Shown here: positions 24,069 through 37,153 of the stretch, piece after piece
How the letters are laid out: every line of letters starts with the position of its first letter
How positions within the stretch are numbered: the stretch's first letter is position 1
Assembly: GCF_963576675.1 (NCBI RefSeq)
Contig: NC_088914.1
Span: 19,509,001-19,573,000 of the forward strand
Length of the DNA: 64,000 nt
Direction of reading: 5' to 3'
Origin: Euphorbia lathyris
Taxonomy: Eukaryota; Streptophyta; Magnoliopsida; Malpighiales; Euphorbiaceae
Made by a program: the position numbers and the translations under genes
Notes under the pieces: model-generated
Told to the model about the DNA's origin: nothing
Databases searched by the model: none
The model's input: only the letters and a program-made list of their open reading frames with translations

Positions 24069-24791
24069 TGAAGGAAAATAGGCTAACATATAGCAGCGGA
24101 AATATAAAAATTTTAACCTATTTCCATTAACCCAAGATCCGTTAATCGTTATTTCATATAAAGAGGGATAGAAAGAAATACCTTTTAGAAATAAGAAATA
24201 CCTTTTAGAAGTTCTATCTACCGTTGCAAACGAAGTGCCCACAACTCTTACTTCGAGTTCCCGAGCACAAAACAAAACAATTGAAGATCAAGTTAGAATC
24301 AACCGTATATAACAACCAAAATAGATTGTCTCTAATTAATCAACACAAGATCAATGATAAAGAGAAAGAGATGAAAATCAATTGAACGGAAGGAAGCGGT
24401 AGATAATCTCGTCCTTATGGTGTGGGTCGAAATTCTCTCTCCCGGTTTCTATGTGTATTTCGAAAATTGCATATAAGGGGGTATTTCTATCCTCTTGTAT
24501 CTAAACCCTAGTTAGATAGAATTAGGTTACTGAATAAGAATTTAATTCGGAATATAACTCTTATTTATTATCTATAATTATATCTTAAATATAAAGATAG
24601 TATTAGTAACCTTATAGGATAATAATAGGAGTAATATAATCTAATTAAAACTCCTAACTTATTTATCCTTTAATTAATTTAATTCATAATCCTAATCTAA
24701 TTAGAATTGATAAAATCAAATTAATTATTTATGTATTTTTATATACATAAAATCGCCCCCCTCATTAACTGGGCCTCATTGGGCTCAGTTG
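24069..24791 (-). repeat. 3' LTR of E, distal half
   Basis: The complement of the second half of the D-family LTR. On the minus strand it runs from the GCCCAATGAGGCCC region to TTCCGCTGCTATATGTTAGCC and ends TCCTTCA at 24069. It continues at 26880 beyond the nested LTR. Confidence 0.85.
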
Positions 24792-26874
24792 TGTTGGGTT
24801 TAGTGTCCTATAGACAATTGTTCTAGGATACAAACTTAATGTAAATGAATTGTTCTTTATATCATTTGTTTAATGAGATATATGTTTTATAACTATATAA
24901 AGGCAATCCCTTTTAAGCACTAAATAAAGTCTAATAAAAGGAAATCCGTAAGTTTATTTAAAGTGATTATAAAGTGTTCATACAAGCATGAAGTGAGACA
25001 AAACTTTATAGTAAACTGATAAACTTAAAACCACCCCAAGTCAAGTGATATATTTGGGATTGACATATCACTGTTGAGACTTGTATGTAACAATGTCTTC
25101 TGTCCGACAGAAAGCTGATCTCACAAGCTTCATATATACAGATATCTGGACAGTTACATAGATCCAATGAAACGTTGTTCATTAGGATTGGGGATCCGAT
25201 TTGAGATAACAGGATGGGTAGATTCATCCTTGTCACCTGTTCATCTCATTGGTATTAATAGGTATAACTAATCCTCAGACTCAAAGGAATATTAATTGGT
25301 ATTCTGGATTACGGAATGTGATGCTTTGACTCTGGTGTAACACGATCCTTAACAGAGATGACTCTGGGGTGTGAACAGTAGACGTTGGGTATCACAGGAA
25401 GTAATTGCGGAGTCGTTATATATTGGATTGAGCATTTATCACTCCCGATAAATGGGAGATACATCCATGGATCGCTTGTGGAAGACTCGACTCTAAATCC
25501 TTACAAGGTGATAGCTTAAGAGTAAGAAATACAGATTTCACTTAACCTATCTTTTTGAGTTGACTCGGCCTGTACAAGTAAAATGAACGTCTCGCTATAT
25601 GTGACTTGACATCACCCATAGTCATAAGATTCAGTTCAAGGATCTAGTTGATAAAGGATCGAATTATACTGTAACTAATACGGAAAGGTTAACGACAGAA
25701 TCAACCTGTCTTCTTATAGCTCTGGGGGAATGATTACGGACTTGCTAATCACATACTCTGTACATCATTCCGTTATGCAAAGATTAAATATAATTCTTTG
25801 AAAATTAATTTAATAACGTTGCATACGGCTAGAAGCAATAAGAACCTAATGGATCACACATAAGACTTGGAACCTAAAAGAGAGATAGATGTTAATTAAT
25901 TGATAGAAGCCCAATTGAGCCCAATAAGGCCCATGGGCATAAGGGGGTCGAAATTCATGTAGTGATATACATGAATAATTAATTTGATTTTGTTAATCCT
26001 AATTAGATTAGGAATATGAATTAAACTAATTAAAAGATAATTAAGTTAGGAGTTTTAATTAGATTAATACACTCCTATTATTATCCAATAAGGTTATTAT
26101 TATTATCCTTAATATATTAGATATATAGTGAGATAATAATTAGGAATTCTATTCCGAATGGAATTCCTATTCAGTAACCTAATTCTATCTAACTAGGGAT
26201 TAGATACAAGAGATTATAAATACCCCTTCCCTTGAGATTTTCGAAATCCCAAGCAAGCCATACCCTACTTGTGATTTTCGAAATTCACCTAGTCCAAGAC
26301 AGAGAAAATTCGACACCCCTAGTTCGAGGACGAGATTTCTCTACGGCTTCGTTTGATCAATTGATTTTCATCTATTTCTTTTATCCTTGATCTTGTGTTA
26401 ATTAATTAGAGGCAATCTACTTTGGTTGCTATTCAACGGTTGATACTAAATTAATCTTCCCGTGTTTATTTCGTGTTTGGGAACTCGAAGAAGAAAAACA
26501 AACAAAAGGGAGAAATTCGTTTTACTACTCCTACATCAGGTCAGTTCACGATTTCGCGGATTCCCGAAGATTGAACCGTCGGATCGTCGCGAGTTTTAGA
26601 CAGGAGCTTCTAGACATATTCTTCCACGTTTCCACCGAAGGGATTGTCGTTCGGAGGTCTGGAAGGTCTGTTTCGGATTGGGGCAAATTGGTAGACAGTT
26701 TCTATATCTTTTGAAGTTGTGGGCACTTCGTTTGCAACGGTAGATAGAACTTCTAAAAGGTATTTCTTCTTATCATTCTTTATATGAAATAAAGGTTAAC
26801 GGATCTTGTGGTTAAATGAAAATAGGTTAAAATTTTTATATTTCCGCTGCTATACCTTAGCCTAATTTCCAACA
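24792..26874 (+). repeat. solo LTR of the D/E Copia family, with target duplication
   Basis: 2083 bases from TGTTGGGTTTAGTG to TTTCCAACA. Perfect 5-bp flanking duplication AGTTG (24787-24791 and 26875-26879). No internal element sequence remains, so it is a solo LTR made by LTR-LTR recombination after insertion. It sits in an opposite-orientation LTR of its own family. TATA box TATAAATA at 26215-26222. Nearly identical to 55143-57226. Confidence 0.92.
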
Positions 26875-27998
26875 AGTTGGGCTTCCATCAATTAATTAAC
26901 ATCTGTTTCTCTTTTGGGTTCCAAGTCTTATGTGTGACCAATTAGGTTTTTATTGCTTCTAGCCGTATGCAACTATTAAATTAATTTTCACAAAATTATA
27001 TTTAATCTTTGCATAACGGAATGAGTACGCAAAATGTGATTGGCAAATCCGAAACATTCCCCCAGAGCTATAAGAAGACAGATTGATTCTGTCGTTGACC
27101 TTTCCGTATTAGTTACAGTATAATTCGATCCTTTATCAACTACATCCTTGAACTGAATCTTATGACTATGGATAATGTCAAGTCACATATAGCGAGACGT
27201 TCGTTTTACTTGTACAGGCCGAGTCAACTCCAATTAGATAGGTTAAGAGAAATCTGTATTTCAATCTTAAGCTATCACCTTGCAAGGATTTAGAGTCAAG
27301 TCTTCCACAAGCGATCCATGGACATATCTCCCATTTATCGGGAGTTATAAATGCTCAATCCAATGTATAACTATCCTGCAATTGCTTCCTGTGATACCCA
27401 ACGTCTGCCGTTCACACCCCAGAGTCATCTCTGTTAAGGATCGTGTTACAACAGGATCAAAGCGTCACATTCCGTAATCCAGAATTACTAATTAACATTC
27501 CTTTGAGTCTGAGGATTACTTATACCTATTAATACCAATGAGATAAACAGGTGACAAGGATGAATCTACCCATCCTGTTATCTCAAGTCGGGTCCCCAAT
27601 CCTAATGAACTCCTTTTCATTGGATCCACGTAACTGTCCAGATATCTGTATATATGAAGCTTGTGAGATCAGCTTTCTGTCGCGACAGAAGACATTGTTA
27701 CATGCAAGTCTCAGCAGTGATATGTCAATCCTAAACATATTACTTGACTTGGGGTGGTTTTAAGTTTATTAGTTTATTATAAAGTTTTGTCTCACTTAAT
27801 GCTTGTATGAACACTTTATAATCACTTTAAACAAACTTACGGATTTCCTTTTATTAGACATTATTTAGTTCTTAAAAGGGATTGCCTTTATATAGTTATG
27901 AAACCATATCTCATTAAAACAAATGATATAAAGAACACTTCATTTACATTAAGTTTGTATCCTAGAACAATTGTCTATAGGACACTAAAACCCCAACA
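26875..27998 (-). repeat. 3' LTR of E, proximal half
   Basis: The complement of the first half of the family LTR, starting TGTTGGGG at 27998 on the minus strand and running to GGAAGCCCAACT, where the nested solo LTR interrupts. Confidence 0.88.
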
Positions 27999-28011
27999 TA
28001 CTCCCACTTGG
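27999..28011 (-). other. polypurine tract of E
   Basis: The minus strand reads CCAAGTGGGAGTA directly before the TGTTGGGG start of the 3' LTR. Confidence 0.75.
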
Positions 28012-28012
28012 A

Positions 28013-30091
28013 CTAAAGCCAATTGTTTCTACAACTTATCCCAGTAGAAGTTAGATGACGATCATGTACTTTCTGGATTAAGGGCTTTGTCAACGGATCT
28101 GCACCGTTGTCCTCAGTAGGTACTCTTTCTATTCTCACATCTCCTCTTGCCATAATTTCTCTTACAATGTGGTATCGCTTCAGGTAATGCTTGGATGCAT
28201 TATGAGACCGTGGTTCCTTTGCTTGCGCTATGGCTCCATTGTTATCACAGTACAGTGTAATGGGATTTACAATGTTAGGCACCACACCAAGTTCAGTAAT
28301 GAACTTCTTAATCCAAACCGCTTCCTTTGCTGCTTCCGCAGCAGCGATATACTCTGACTCGGTCGTAGAGAAAGCTACGCTTCCTTGCTTGGAACTCTTC
28401 CAGCTGACCGCGCCCCCATTCAAGATAAACAGGTATCATGATTGGGATTTAAAATCGTTCTCATTTGTGAGATGACTTGCATCTGAAAATCCTTCTATTT
28501 TCAGATCCCCTTCTCCGTACACTAGGAACATGTCTTTAGTCCTTATCAAGTACTTAAGAATGTTCTTGACGGCATTCCAGTGCTCGTCTCCCGAATTTCC
28601 TTGGTAACGACTCGTTATACTTAACGCGAACGCTACGTCAGGTCTAGTGCATAGCATAGCATACATAATCGAACCGATTGCACTGGCGTACGGGACTACA
28701 GCCATGCGCTTCTTATCATCTTCGGTTTTAGGACATTGATGATTGCTTAACTTTACTCCATGTATCATGGGTAAGTTACCTCGTTTCGATTCAAGCATGC
28801 TAAACCGCTTTAGCACCTTTTCGATGTATGTAGCCTGTGAAAGACCAAACAGTCTTCTTGATCTATCTCTGTAGATCTTTATACCAAGTATATAAGCTGC
28901 TTCACCAAGGTCTTTCATGGAGAAGTTACCTGATAACCATACTTTTACCGACTGTAGTAGAGCTATGTCATTTCCCATTAATAATATATATTGTCCACAT
29001 ATAATATCAGAAATGCAACTGAGCTCCCACTTGCTTTCTTGTAAATGCAAGCTTCTTCGCAATTTTGTTCGAAACCAAATTGTTTTATGGTTTCGTCAAA
29101 ACGCTTGTTCCAGCTTCTTGATGCTTGCTTGAGTCCATAAATGGATCTCTGAAGTTTGCAAACCTTGTTTGCATCCTTTGATATGAAACCTTCAGGTTGC
29201 ATCATATATACATCCTCAAGCAGGTTTCCGTTTAGGAAAGCTGTTTTCACATCCATTTGCCAAATCTCGTAATCGTAGTGAGCAGAAATAGCAAGCATTA
29301 TTCTGATTGATTTGGACATAGCCACATGAGAGAAAGTTTCGTCATAATCAATTCCTTGCTTCTGACGATATCCTTTCGCTAATAACCTAGCTTTGTAGGT
29401 GCTAACCTTTCCATCCATGTCAGTCTTCTTTTTGAAGATCCACCTGCACCCAATGGGTTTTCTCCCTTCGGGTGGATCAACCAGTGTACATGGAATCCAT
29501 CTCAGAATCCATGGCTTCGAGCCATGCTTTAGAATCTGGACTGTTAAGAGCCTCTTCGTAGTTTTCGGGTTCATCGTCTAACACGGGAACCTCATCATCA
29601 TCTCCCACTAGAAAACCATATCTAATAGAGAGTTCATGAACTCTTTGTGATCTACGAATGGGTGGCACTTGAGTCTCATCTAATGGGACTGCATCGGGTT
29701 CCTCAACCGCCTCTGTTGTTTCAGTCGGTGTTTCTTGTTCTTGAACTTCATCAAGTTCAATCATGCTTCCCTTTTCTGTTTCTTTGAGAAACTCTTTCTC
29801 TAAGAAGGTTGCCTGCTTGGATACTATTACTTTCTGATCATCTGGATGATAGAAGTAATATCCCATAGTTTTCTTAGGGTATCCAATGAAGAAACACTTA
29901 TCAGATTTAGAATCTAGTTTGTCGGACGCAATGCGTTTGACAAATGCTGAACAACCCCATACCCTCATGAATGAGAACACGGGTTTCCTACCAACGAACA
30001 ATTCATATGGTGTGGAACTAGCAGATTTAGTTGGTACTCGATTTAGGGTGAAGAGGGCGGTTTCTAAGGCATAGCCCTAGAATGTCTTTGG
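28013..30091 (-). pseudogene. pol of Copia E: integrase end, RT, RNase H
   Basis: Reading down the minus strand: integrase C-terminal region (ANSTPYELFVGRKPVFSFMRVWGCSAF, FIGYPKKTMGYYFY, then an acidic linker with VPPIRRSQRV), RT (PIGCRWIFKKKTDMDGKV, Y-ARL-AKGYRQKQGIDYDETF, MDVKTAFLNG, YGLKQASRSWN), and RNase H (TRPDVAF, FSDASH, SWKSSKQGSVAFSTTESEYIA, LYCDNNGAI and KHY-KRYH). The RT active site YVDD is changed to YVDN with a two-base insertion at about 28983. Further frameshifts occur at about 29480 and 28430. It is inactive. Confidence 0.88.
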
Positions 30092-31426
30092 TGTTGAAAC
30101 ACCTTTCCACATGATTTTGATTTGACAAAATTATTCATGTGAATGATAAAAATATTCCAACACATTAAATTTAAATGCTTTGATTTATTCATAATAATGT
30201 GTTTGTTCAATGTTGAGTTATTTGATTTATAAGACATTAAGATAAATGGCCCAAAGGCCCAAAAGAGGAAGTCAAGCCCAAATCAATATATGAAAGCCTC
30301 ACGGCCCAAGAAGACTCAAAACGCCGTCGTACTAAGTAAGGCGTTAGCCCAGCAACAAGAAGGATCGAGAAGCCTTCGACCAAATAGCTTCAAGACGAAG
30401 CTGTTGAGTTGAGCGACAAGGTTGTCAGGTCAGCGGCAGAACAGAATGAACTTGGAGACCAAGTATTTCTACTTTGGGTAAAGCTCAGAAGGCGCAGGAA
30501 GCTGTCTGGAAGACTTTGCCATAAATGTGGAAACATTCTGTTTCATCTGACTAAAAGCTGCTGAGCACTGGTGAAGACAAAAGATACACGAATATGATTG
30601 GCCGAAGACGCTGAGCACGTACTGAGTGAAAGCGACAGGAAGCCGTTTGACTCCAACGGTTATTTCGAAATTCGAAATCACCGGTGCTTGAAGTGTCACT
30701 ATAAATAGGCCTCTCAAATGCTTCATTCGATGTAGATCTTCAATCAAGTCGAAACGCTGACCAAATTCATACTTGAAGTTCTGTGAGAAAAGCAAAGCAA
30801 ACTTTACACCAATTCCAATCATTGTGTAAAAGTCTAGAGTGATTTCATTCATCTAAAGTGTCTTAGCAATTGTTGTTTAGGACAAACACTTATCATTTCT
30901 AGAAGAATAGAAAGGAGAAGCTGAGTACTCGGTTATAGTACTCAGCGGTAGTTATAGGAGTGAGTAGAGGAATAGAGGAAGGTACTCTTGTATACTTAGC
31001 TTCTGTTGTAAAGGGTTTCGTGCTCTACCTTTAAAGAGCTCAGTAGATGATTCAAAAAGCTCGGAACGAGTTCCGGGGACTGGACGTAGGCGGAGAGGCC
31101 GAACCAGGATATGTCTGCTGAGTAACATATTTCTAACCTTTAAACTCCTTTATATATTGCTTGTTATAAAACTGACTAAGTAACGAACAGACACTGAGTT
31201 GAGTGCACTAAGAAGCTGAGTTCAGGGATAGACTTAAGTGCTATCTCCTGACTCAAGGAAAGAAGCAGACTTAGTCACCAGTTGACTAAGCTTGTGTCTT
31301 AAAACTACTTAGCGCCGCTGTGTAAACCTTTTCTAAAAGAAAAGAAGTCAGCCTAAACGGACAAAATTTTAAATAGTTCCTATCCCCCCCTTGGAACTAA
31401 CCTTGTCACGTTATACGGGACCAACA
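30092..31426 (+). repeat. 5' LTR of Copia C2
   Basis: Starts TGTTGAAACACC and ends GGACCAACA, 1335 bases. TATAAATA at 30700-30707. Similar to 19989-21481, but shorter and diverged in the U3 region, so C1 and C2 are separate insertions rather than a recent duplication. Confidence 0.88.
30700..30707 (+). promoter_or_regulatory. TATA box in LTR of C2
   Basis: TATAAATA followed by GGCC, placed as in C1. Sequence evidence only. Confidence 0.5.
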
Positions 31427-31428
31427 AG

Positions 31429-31440
31429 TGGTATCAGAGC
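31429..31440 (+). other. primer binding site, tRNA-Met, C2
   Basis: TGGTATCAGAGC two bases after the LTR. Confidence 0.95.
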
Positions 31441-31488
31441 TTAAAAGCTCACTGAGCAAGATATAACTATCTTGAGCTGATCCCCACA

Positions 31489-33136
31489 ATGGCTGAGAAC
31501 ATCACTCGTTTTCTCCCAGGAAATCAGACAACTCAGATTCTTCCTGAGGGACTGTCCATTACTCAGCCTCCTCTATTCTTCGGGTCTAACTATACCTTTT
31601 GGAAGAACAGAATGAAAAATTTCATTCAGGCAACAAATATGAGTGCATGGCTTTCTATAGTCCAAGGCCCATTTGTTCCTGTTGAAACTGTTGACGGCCA
31701 AACGGTTGTCAAAGCTGAGGCTAAGTGGACAGAAGATGACCTCAAGAAGCTACAAAATCATGCTTCGGCTATAAACATGCTTCACTGTGCGTTAGATGCT
31801 GCAGAGTACAATAAGATTTCAGGTTGTGAGTCAGCGCAGGAATCTGGAAGAAACTGGAGGTCACCTATGAAGGAACCAACAAAGTTAAGGAGTCCAAGGT
31901 GAACCAGCACATGAGGTTGTACGAGCTGTTTGAAATGAATGATGACGAAGGAATCTCTGAAATGAACTCAAGATTCACAAATATAATCAACGAGCTCAAA
32001 AGACTTGGCAAGATCTTTACTGAGGAAGAGCAATTCAAGAAGATACTGAGGAGCCTTCCCAAAAGCTGGCAAGCCAAGAAAACCGCTGTTGAGGAAGCTC
32101 AAGACTTGACCACCTACAAGTATGATGAACTCATTGGATCTCTACTGACCCATGAGATCTCAATGAAGAATTTTGAGGTGAAGGAGAAGTCTGAGGACAA
32201 GAAGCAAAAGTCTCTTGTCATGAAAGTTGACTCCACTGATGGGAGCTCAACAGACGATGAAGAGATGGCCATGTTCACTAGAAAAATGAAAAGGCTATTC
32301 AGAAAGAATGATAAATATTCCAAGAAGCCTTACAAGAAGTTTGACAAGTACAAAGCTGAGTCCAGCGACAACAAGTACAAGAAGGACAGCTCAAAGCCAA
32401 TCACATGCTTTGAATGTCATCAAACTGTCCATATCAAATCAAGTTATCCTACCTTGAGGAAGGAAAAGAAGAACAGCAAGAAGGCAATGGTGGCAACCTG
32501 GAGTGATAGTGATGAGTCATCATCATTAGGAGCTGATGCCACTGAGTCAGCAAAGATCTGCTTCATGGCAGATGAGCTTGCTGAGCCTTGTGTTTTTGAG
32601 CATGCTGACCCCTCCATTGCATCTGACGATGAGGCACACTCAACTGAGGTAATATCACTACCCCTGCTCAGAAATGAAATGATAAATGCCCTGAGTGACC
32701 TCTACACACTTATCAAAAAGTGTAACAAGAAGGTTAGAGCACTCAGCAGGCGATGTGACGAGATTGAAGAGGTCAAACTAAGTGACCTTCGATATCTTCT
32801 CCAACACAACTCAACTTTGCATAGCAACGTAGAAACTATGCACAAGTTTGTCTCTGAGGTCCAATCAGATTCTAAGAAACTGAGAAAGGATGTCACATCT
32901 ATTCAGAATCAACTCAAGGTTCCGAATAAAAGAAATATTCCTTTGAACACTCAGTACCGAAGTACTAGTCAGCATAGATAGAATCCTCAGCAGAATGTCC
33001 AGTGTGACTTCTGTGGGAAGAAGGGACACACCACAAAGGTGTGCTGGCATGCTCAGCACTGGGGTGCTGACCAGTCAGTGAGATATCCCAAACGGAAGGT
33101 CAGATGTGACTTCTGTGGGAAAAATGGACACACTGT
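31489..33136 (+). pseudogene. gag of Copia C2, first part
   Basis: It aligns with C1 gag from MAENITRFLPG onward. A one-base deletion at about 31842 (AGGAATCTGG where C1 has AGGAGATATGG) shifts the frame; the rest is open from 31899 to a TAG at 32979-32981, where C1 has a Tyr codon. The first zinc knuckle is damaged (CFECHQTVHIKSSY: Gly and last Cys lost). Two later knuckles, CDFCGKKGHTTKVC and CDFCGKNGHT, follow; the second is cut in its HT-V-MC part by gypsy F and completed at 45695-45715. Confidence 0.85.
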
Positions 33137-34629
33137 TGTTGAGCGATTTCCGCAAGTGCACGATATACGCTTGTAGTAATAAAAGATATCGATCCCACAG
33201 GGAACGTTTTTTAACAAAACTTATTCTGAATCGGTTAAATTTACTTTTAGGTTTATAATATGGGAAAATCGTTTAAATCGGTTTAGGTTTTGAAATTGCT
33301 AGAATAAGAATTAGATTAGAGTATGAAGATGTTAGAAAATATCTGATTTAAGAATGAATTTGCAAAACATGAACGTTTTAGTACTTTAGAAAAGTAAACA
33401 AGTATATTTGTTTGCATTAAGCAAAGAAAACAACTTTAAACTTTGTACGAATTATAAAGATGAAATAAATGATGGAACCTCTAATTAATAGGCTTTGAAC
33501 TCGACAAAACCCTTATCCGGGATAATTGCCCTTAACCAAATTAAAACTCTACCGAGATAATAATTTGCCTAAGTGTTCAACAAAGTTTCCTTGTAAAGAT
33601 TTTGAATTAAACTACGTTTTAATGAAAACACCAGCAGTCACTTTAGTGGATTGGTTACCATAAGTGCTGCATAAAAATCTATCGAATAGAACAGACTTTA
33701 TTAGATGAAATATAAATTGATAAAAGTTTACAGAGAACATGGAGCATTGAATTCTTCGACGGCGTGCAAGTGAACGGGTTGTCAATCCTTTCCTTGGGTT
33801 TCGTTAGAGTTTGTCAGGCTCAGGGGCGAATCCTCTACTCAATCTTCTCGTTGAATCTTCGTAATAGAGACTGGGTCGGTCCACTACCAAAATGTAAACT
33901 AAACTGGAACAATGTCTAAACGCTACTGAATTTGTTATTATTTTGTAAACAATGTGTGTATATCATATTGCTTTTGAACAGATTCGAAATCTAACTTCTG
34001 AATCACTTGATTCAGAATTTCTGCATAAATTCTACACTAATCTCTTTCTTCTACACGTATAACACACTATATTTCAACTCTCCATCAACTCTTTATTTAT
34101 AGATGTTGAAGAGTCTTGATTAAAGTGTCGTGTCCGTTGTGAAGGATCGTGTCCTCTGCGAAAGGACGTCTTTATCCACCCGAACGATCACGTTTCGTCG
34201 AAAACGAAAGTGTGTAACTAGGCCTCTAAAATCTCCTGCTCGTACCGAGAATATTAAATTCTCTACCGAGAATGGGGGAGCATCAATTGTACTTCAGACG
34301 AATGGAAGGAGAGGCTGAGGGACGCGTGTCGCGACCGTGAATAGTGGGGGCCGCGGTCGCGGCACGGAGCATTTTTCACTTCTTCGCTCTCGTTCGTGTC
34401 CTCGACTTGGCGTTATTAATTTTCGTCGTCTTCGACTCCTTTTGTAGGGAATTTCTTCTATTTTTGAGTTCTTTTTACTCCTATTTGGATTTTACCAAAT
34501 ATTTATGTACCTTGCATGAAAGAAACATATTCGAGAGTAAAAGCTTTCTAAATGGTTATAAATATCATAAATTCGTAGCAATATTGATGTAATTATTGAT
34601 GATATTTTAGGTATATTTTGGGCTTAACA
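33137..34629 (-). repeat. 3' LTR of element F
   Basis: 1493 bases, paired with 44201-45694. Includes a GC-rich stem-loop (34324-34366) followed on the sense side by AT-rich U3. Confidence 0.95.
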
Positions 34630-34650
34630 AATCTCCACACTTAATCTTTT
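34630..34650 (-). other. polypurine tract of F
   Basis: Minus strand AAGATTAAGTGTGGAGATT directly abuts TGTTAAGCCC of the 3' LTR. A second, stronger tract is at 35823-35841. Confidence 0.6.
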
Positions 34651-37153
34651 GCTAGTCCCGAGCAAAATTTCACTGAATTTATTCTCTAACTAATCTCTTT
34701 ATGAAAATAAAACATATATCTCTGTATTACCTTTTAAATTAGTTAAGCCGAAAAGACTAACTTCGCATGGCAAATTTATACGCAAAATATCAAACTAACT
34801 TAGTACAATATATGATATATCACTCGTCTTGTATTTTCAATTTGGAATTGAAGCATTCGGGACAATGTAAGCACGCATGTTATTGAGTCTTTCGTCTCAA
34901 GGCATTTCAAAGCACAAAATTTCCTTTCCCAAACCTAAACTAATATATGAGATATATTATTTTAAATAAGTACTTGGGTTAATTATTGCTTAGTTACGCC
35001 CGAGATAAGGGTGGTCTTGATCGTAACTTTATACGTATTTTATTGCTTTGTGTTTGCTTAAGAGGTACCGACCATGCCATGGGTGGACGCAATCGTTACT
35101 TTAAACTTATACACGCTTATAATTTTTTTTGCTTTTAACGTTCCTTCCATACCTCGATTGTGATAAGGGTGGTCGCAACCGTGGCCAAAAGTAAACGGTA
35201 CTTAATTTTCTTCCCTTTCATACCTCGATTGTGATAAGGTTGGTCTCAATCGTGGCCAAAAGTTAAGAATTCAACTAATTGATTGATTAATATGAATTAT
35301 AAAATTGTAACTTGGGAAAAAGAAAAATAGCACATTCATCCTATATTGACTTAAAATTCAACATGTATTATGGCTAAAGTTTCCTTAAAAACTTCAATTG
35401 GTGTTAATGTAAGACGAAATCAAACCGAGCTAAAATTGTTAGTTCAATTTAATGCCTATAAACCTAATTGAAAATTAAAATAAGATTTATTGTATCATGA
35501 TTTCATGATATAAAAATAGAGATTGAATAAAGAATTTTTTTATTTAAAATACATTCACTCGAGACAATTTTTACTTAAAATCGTATCGGAGATTCGTGAA
35601 AAATTTTGAAAAATATTACCCGTATAGAAATATAATTTCTAACGATAATGATAACCTAAAAATAATCATATTAACTTATGATTAATTTTTAAAAATATAT
35701 GAAAATGTGAAGTTAATAAAAATAGCGTTTTAAACAAGTTTATGTTGCAAAATACGTTGCATTTGTTATAAATGATTCGTTGCATTTGTTATTTGTGCTA
35801 GAAAAATGAAAATGATGTACATCTCCTCCCACACTTAAATTGGACCATGTCCTCATTGGTGCAAAAGCGAGATATCAAGAATAAAAGCACAAAAATTTAA
35901 GCATACGAAATAAAGATAGGAATGGTGCAAATGAAACATTCAACATAAAATTAAAAATTGAAAATTGTACCAAACATATGAAAATGAAAATTGTACCAAA
36001 TTATAACAAGATAATAAAATTAAAGAAAACAACCTAAGCTTGAGGTGGGGAATCGGGAGGTGTAGGAGACGTCTCCACATTGCGGCGTCGGAAAAAGGAA
36101 AGCATCCGATGTCGAGTCGATCGATGTTCACGCCTCAAAAGGTTGAGGTTGTCATTCATCACCATATTGTTTTCAACCAAATCATCAATTCTTAAATTCA
36201 TTTGACGATTGTTGGAAGTGATTGAAAGAGAAAAGAGGATAGAAATTGGAGTGAATAAATTGGGAAGAGTAAAAGTAGATTTTTGGGGAAGAGTTTAGAG
36301 TAAGGGATTGGGTAAAAATAGAGGTGATGTGAGGTTTGTGTAAGAGGTAGGTTTATATAGGGTTGTATAGGTAGGTGAATAGGTAGAATAGGAATAGGAA
36401 TAGGCAAAATTTGGTGGCAAAATCAGATTGAAAAGGGCAATTTATATGCGTGTCGCGACCGCGAATGGCAAAGTCGCGGCCGCGGCACGCGATGTTCAGG
36501 CAATTTTCGCCCTGAAATTCTGCCAAAGTTGCTGCTCATACCGAGAATTAATAAATTCTCGGTAGAGAATTGGTAAAAATGGCCTATTTAGGTGCCTTTT
36601 GACATGGTTTGTGCAATTTTGTTGAGGAAATGGTTCCTGAACTTAATATTTAGTGTTCCTGCACTTAAAACTTAAATGAATGTCATTAATTCTAAGGAAA
36701 ACCAAAGGTTGAAACTTAATAAATTGAATTAAAGTATAATAAATTGATTATGAAGAATTAATGAAACTTAAATGTTCATTTATGCATATAAGTTAAGAGA
36801 ACCATATTAAATGCATAATAAGTGCATGGTAAAACATATTTAATACATGAATTGAATTGATTAAATGAAAACCTAATGCATTGAAAAGAAATTGAGTTAT
36901 AAATAAAATGTAGATATACGTGTGGAAAAATAGAAAACCATATTAGTTCAAGTGAATCCTTTTTATCTTAATTTGAGTAAGAAAAATTAGAAATTACTCA
37001 TATGAAATATGCTAAGTATAGATAATGGATCAAATGGATAAAAATTAAGAATTGAATGAAATAAGATCTTTATTATTTTAACATATGTACATGTAATGAA
37101 AACAAACAAATACAAAACAAAATATATACAAAAAATAAAATGAAAAACATAAA
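34651..37153 (-). other. non-coding 3' region of F, with second polypurine tract and hairpins
   Basis: No convincing ORF. It contains two near-identical ATACCTCGATTGTGATAAGG blocks (near 35149 and 35220), a second polypurine-like tract at 35823-35841 (minus AATTTAAGTGTGGGAGGAG), and a GC-rich hairpin at 36448-36490 followed by a short perfect stem at 36541-36562 (CCGAGAATT with AATTCTCGG). Confidence 0.65.
36448..36562. other. hairpin module downstream of the env-like ORF of F
   Basis: First stem: 16 positions, 36448-36463 with 36475-36490, with one wobble and one mismatch, loop AATGGCAAAGT. Second stem: perfect 9 bp at 36541-36549 and 36554-36562. The same two stems occur upstream of the env-like ORF at 38359-38468. 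Confidence 0.75.

Larger units (their letters stand above)
24069..30091 (-). mobile_element. Ty1/copia retrotransposon E, 3' part, with nested solo LTR
   Basis: On the minus strand: C-terminal part of integrase, RT, RNase H, polypurine tract, then the 3' LTR, which is split by a plus-strand LTR of the same family. The coding region matches element D closely. The 5' part (5' LTR, gag, protease, most of integrase) is missing: at 30091, after the codons for PKTF-like sequence, the LTR of C2 begins. Confidence 0.88.

Noticed and set aside
24069..28000. Reading 24069-28000 as one large inverted-repeat element
   Set aside because: The 5-bp duplication AGTTG and full LTR boundaries show a solo LTR nested in another LTR.
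34130..34592. short open frames repeated in both LTRs of F (also 45195-45657)
   Set aside because: They are conserved only because LTRs are copies of each other; no start context or family match.
36198..36407. proline- and leucine-rich open frame in F (minus strand)
   Set aside because: It is repetitive (PIPIPIL-type) translation of a GGAATAGG repeat and unlikely to be a gene.
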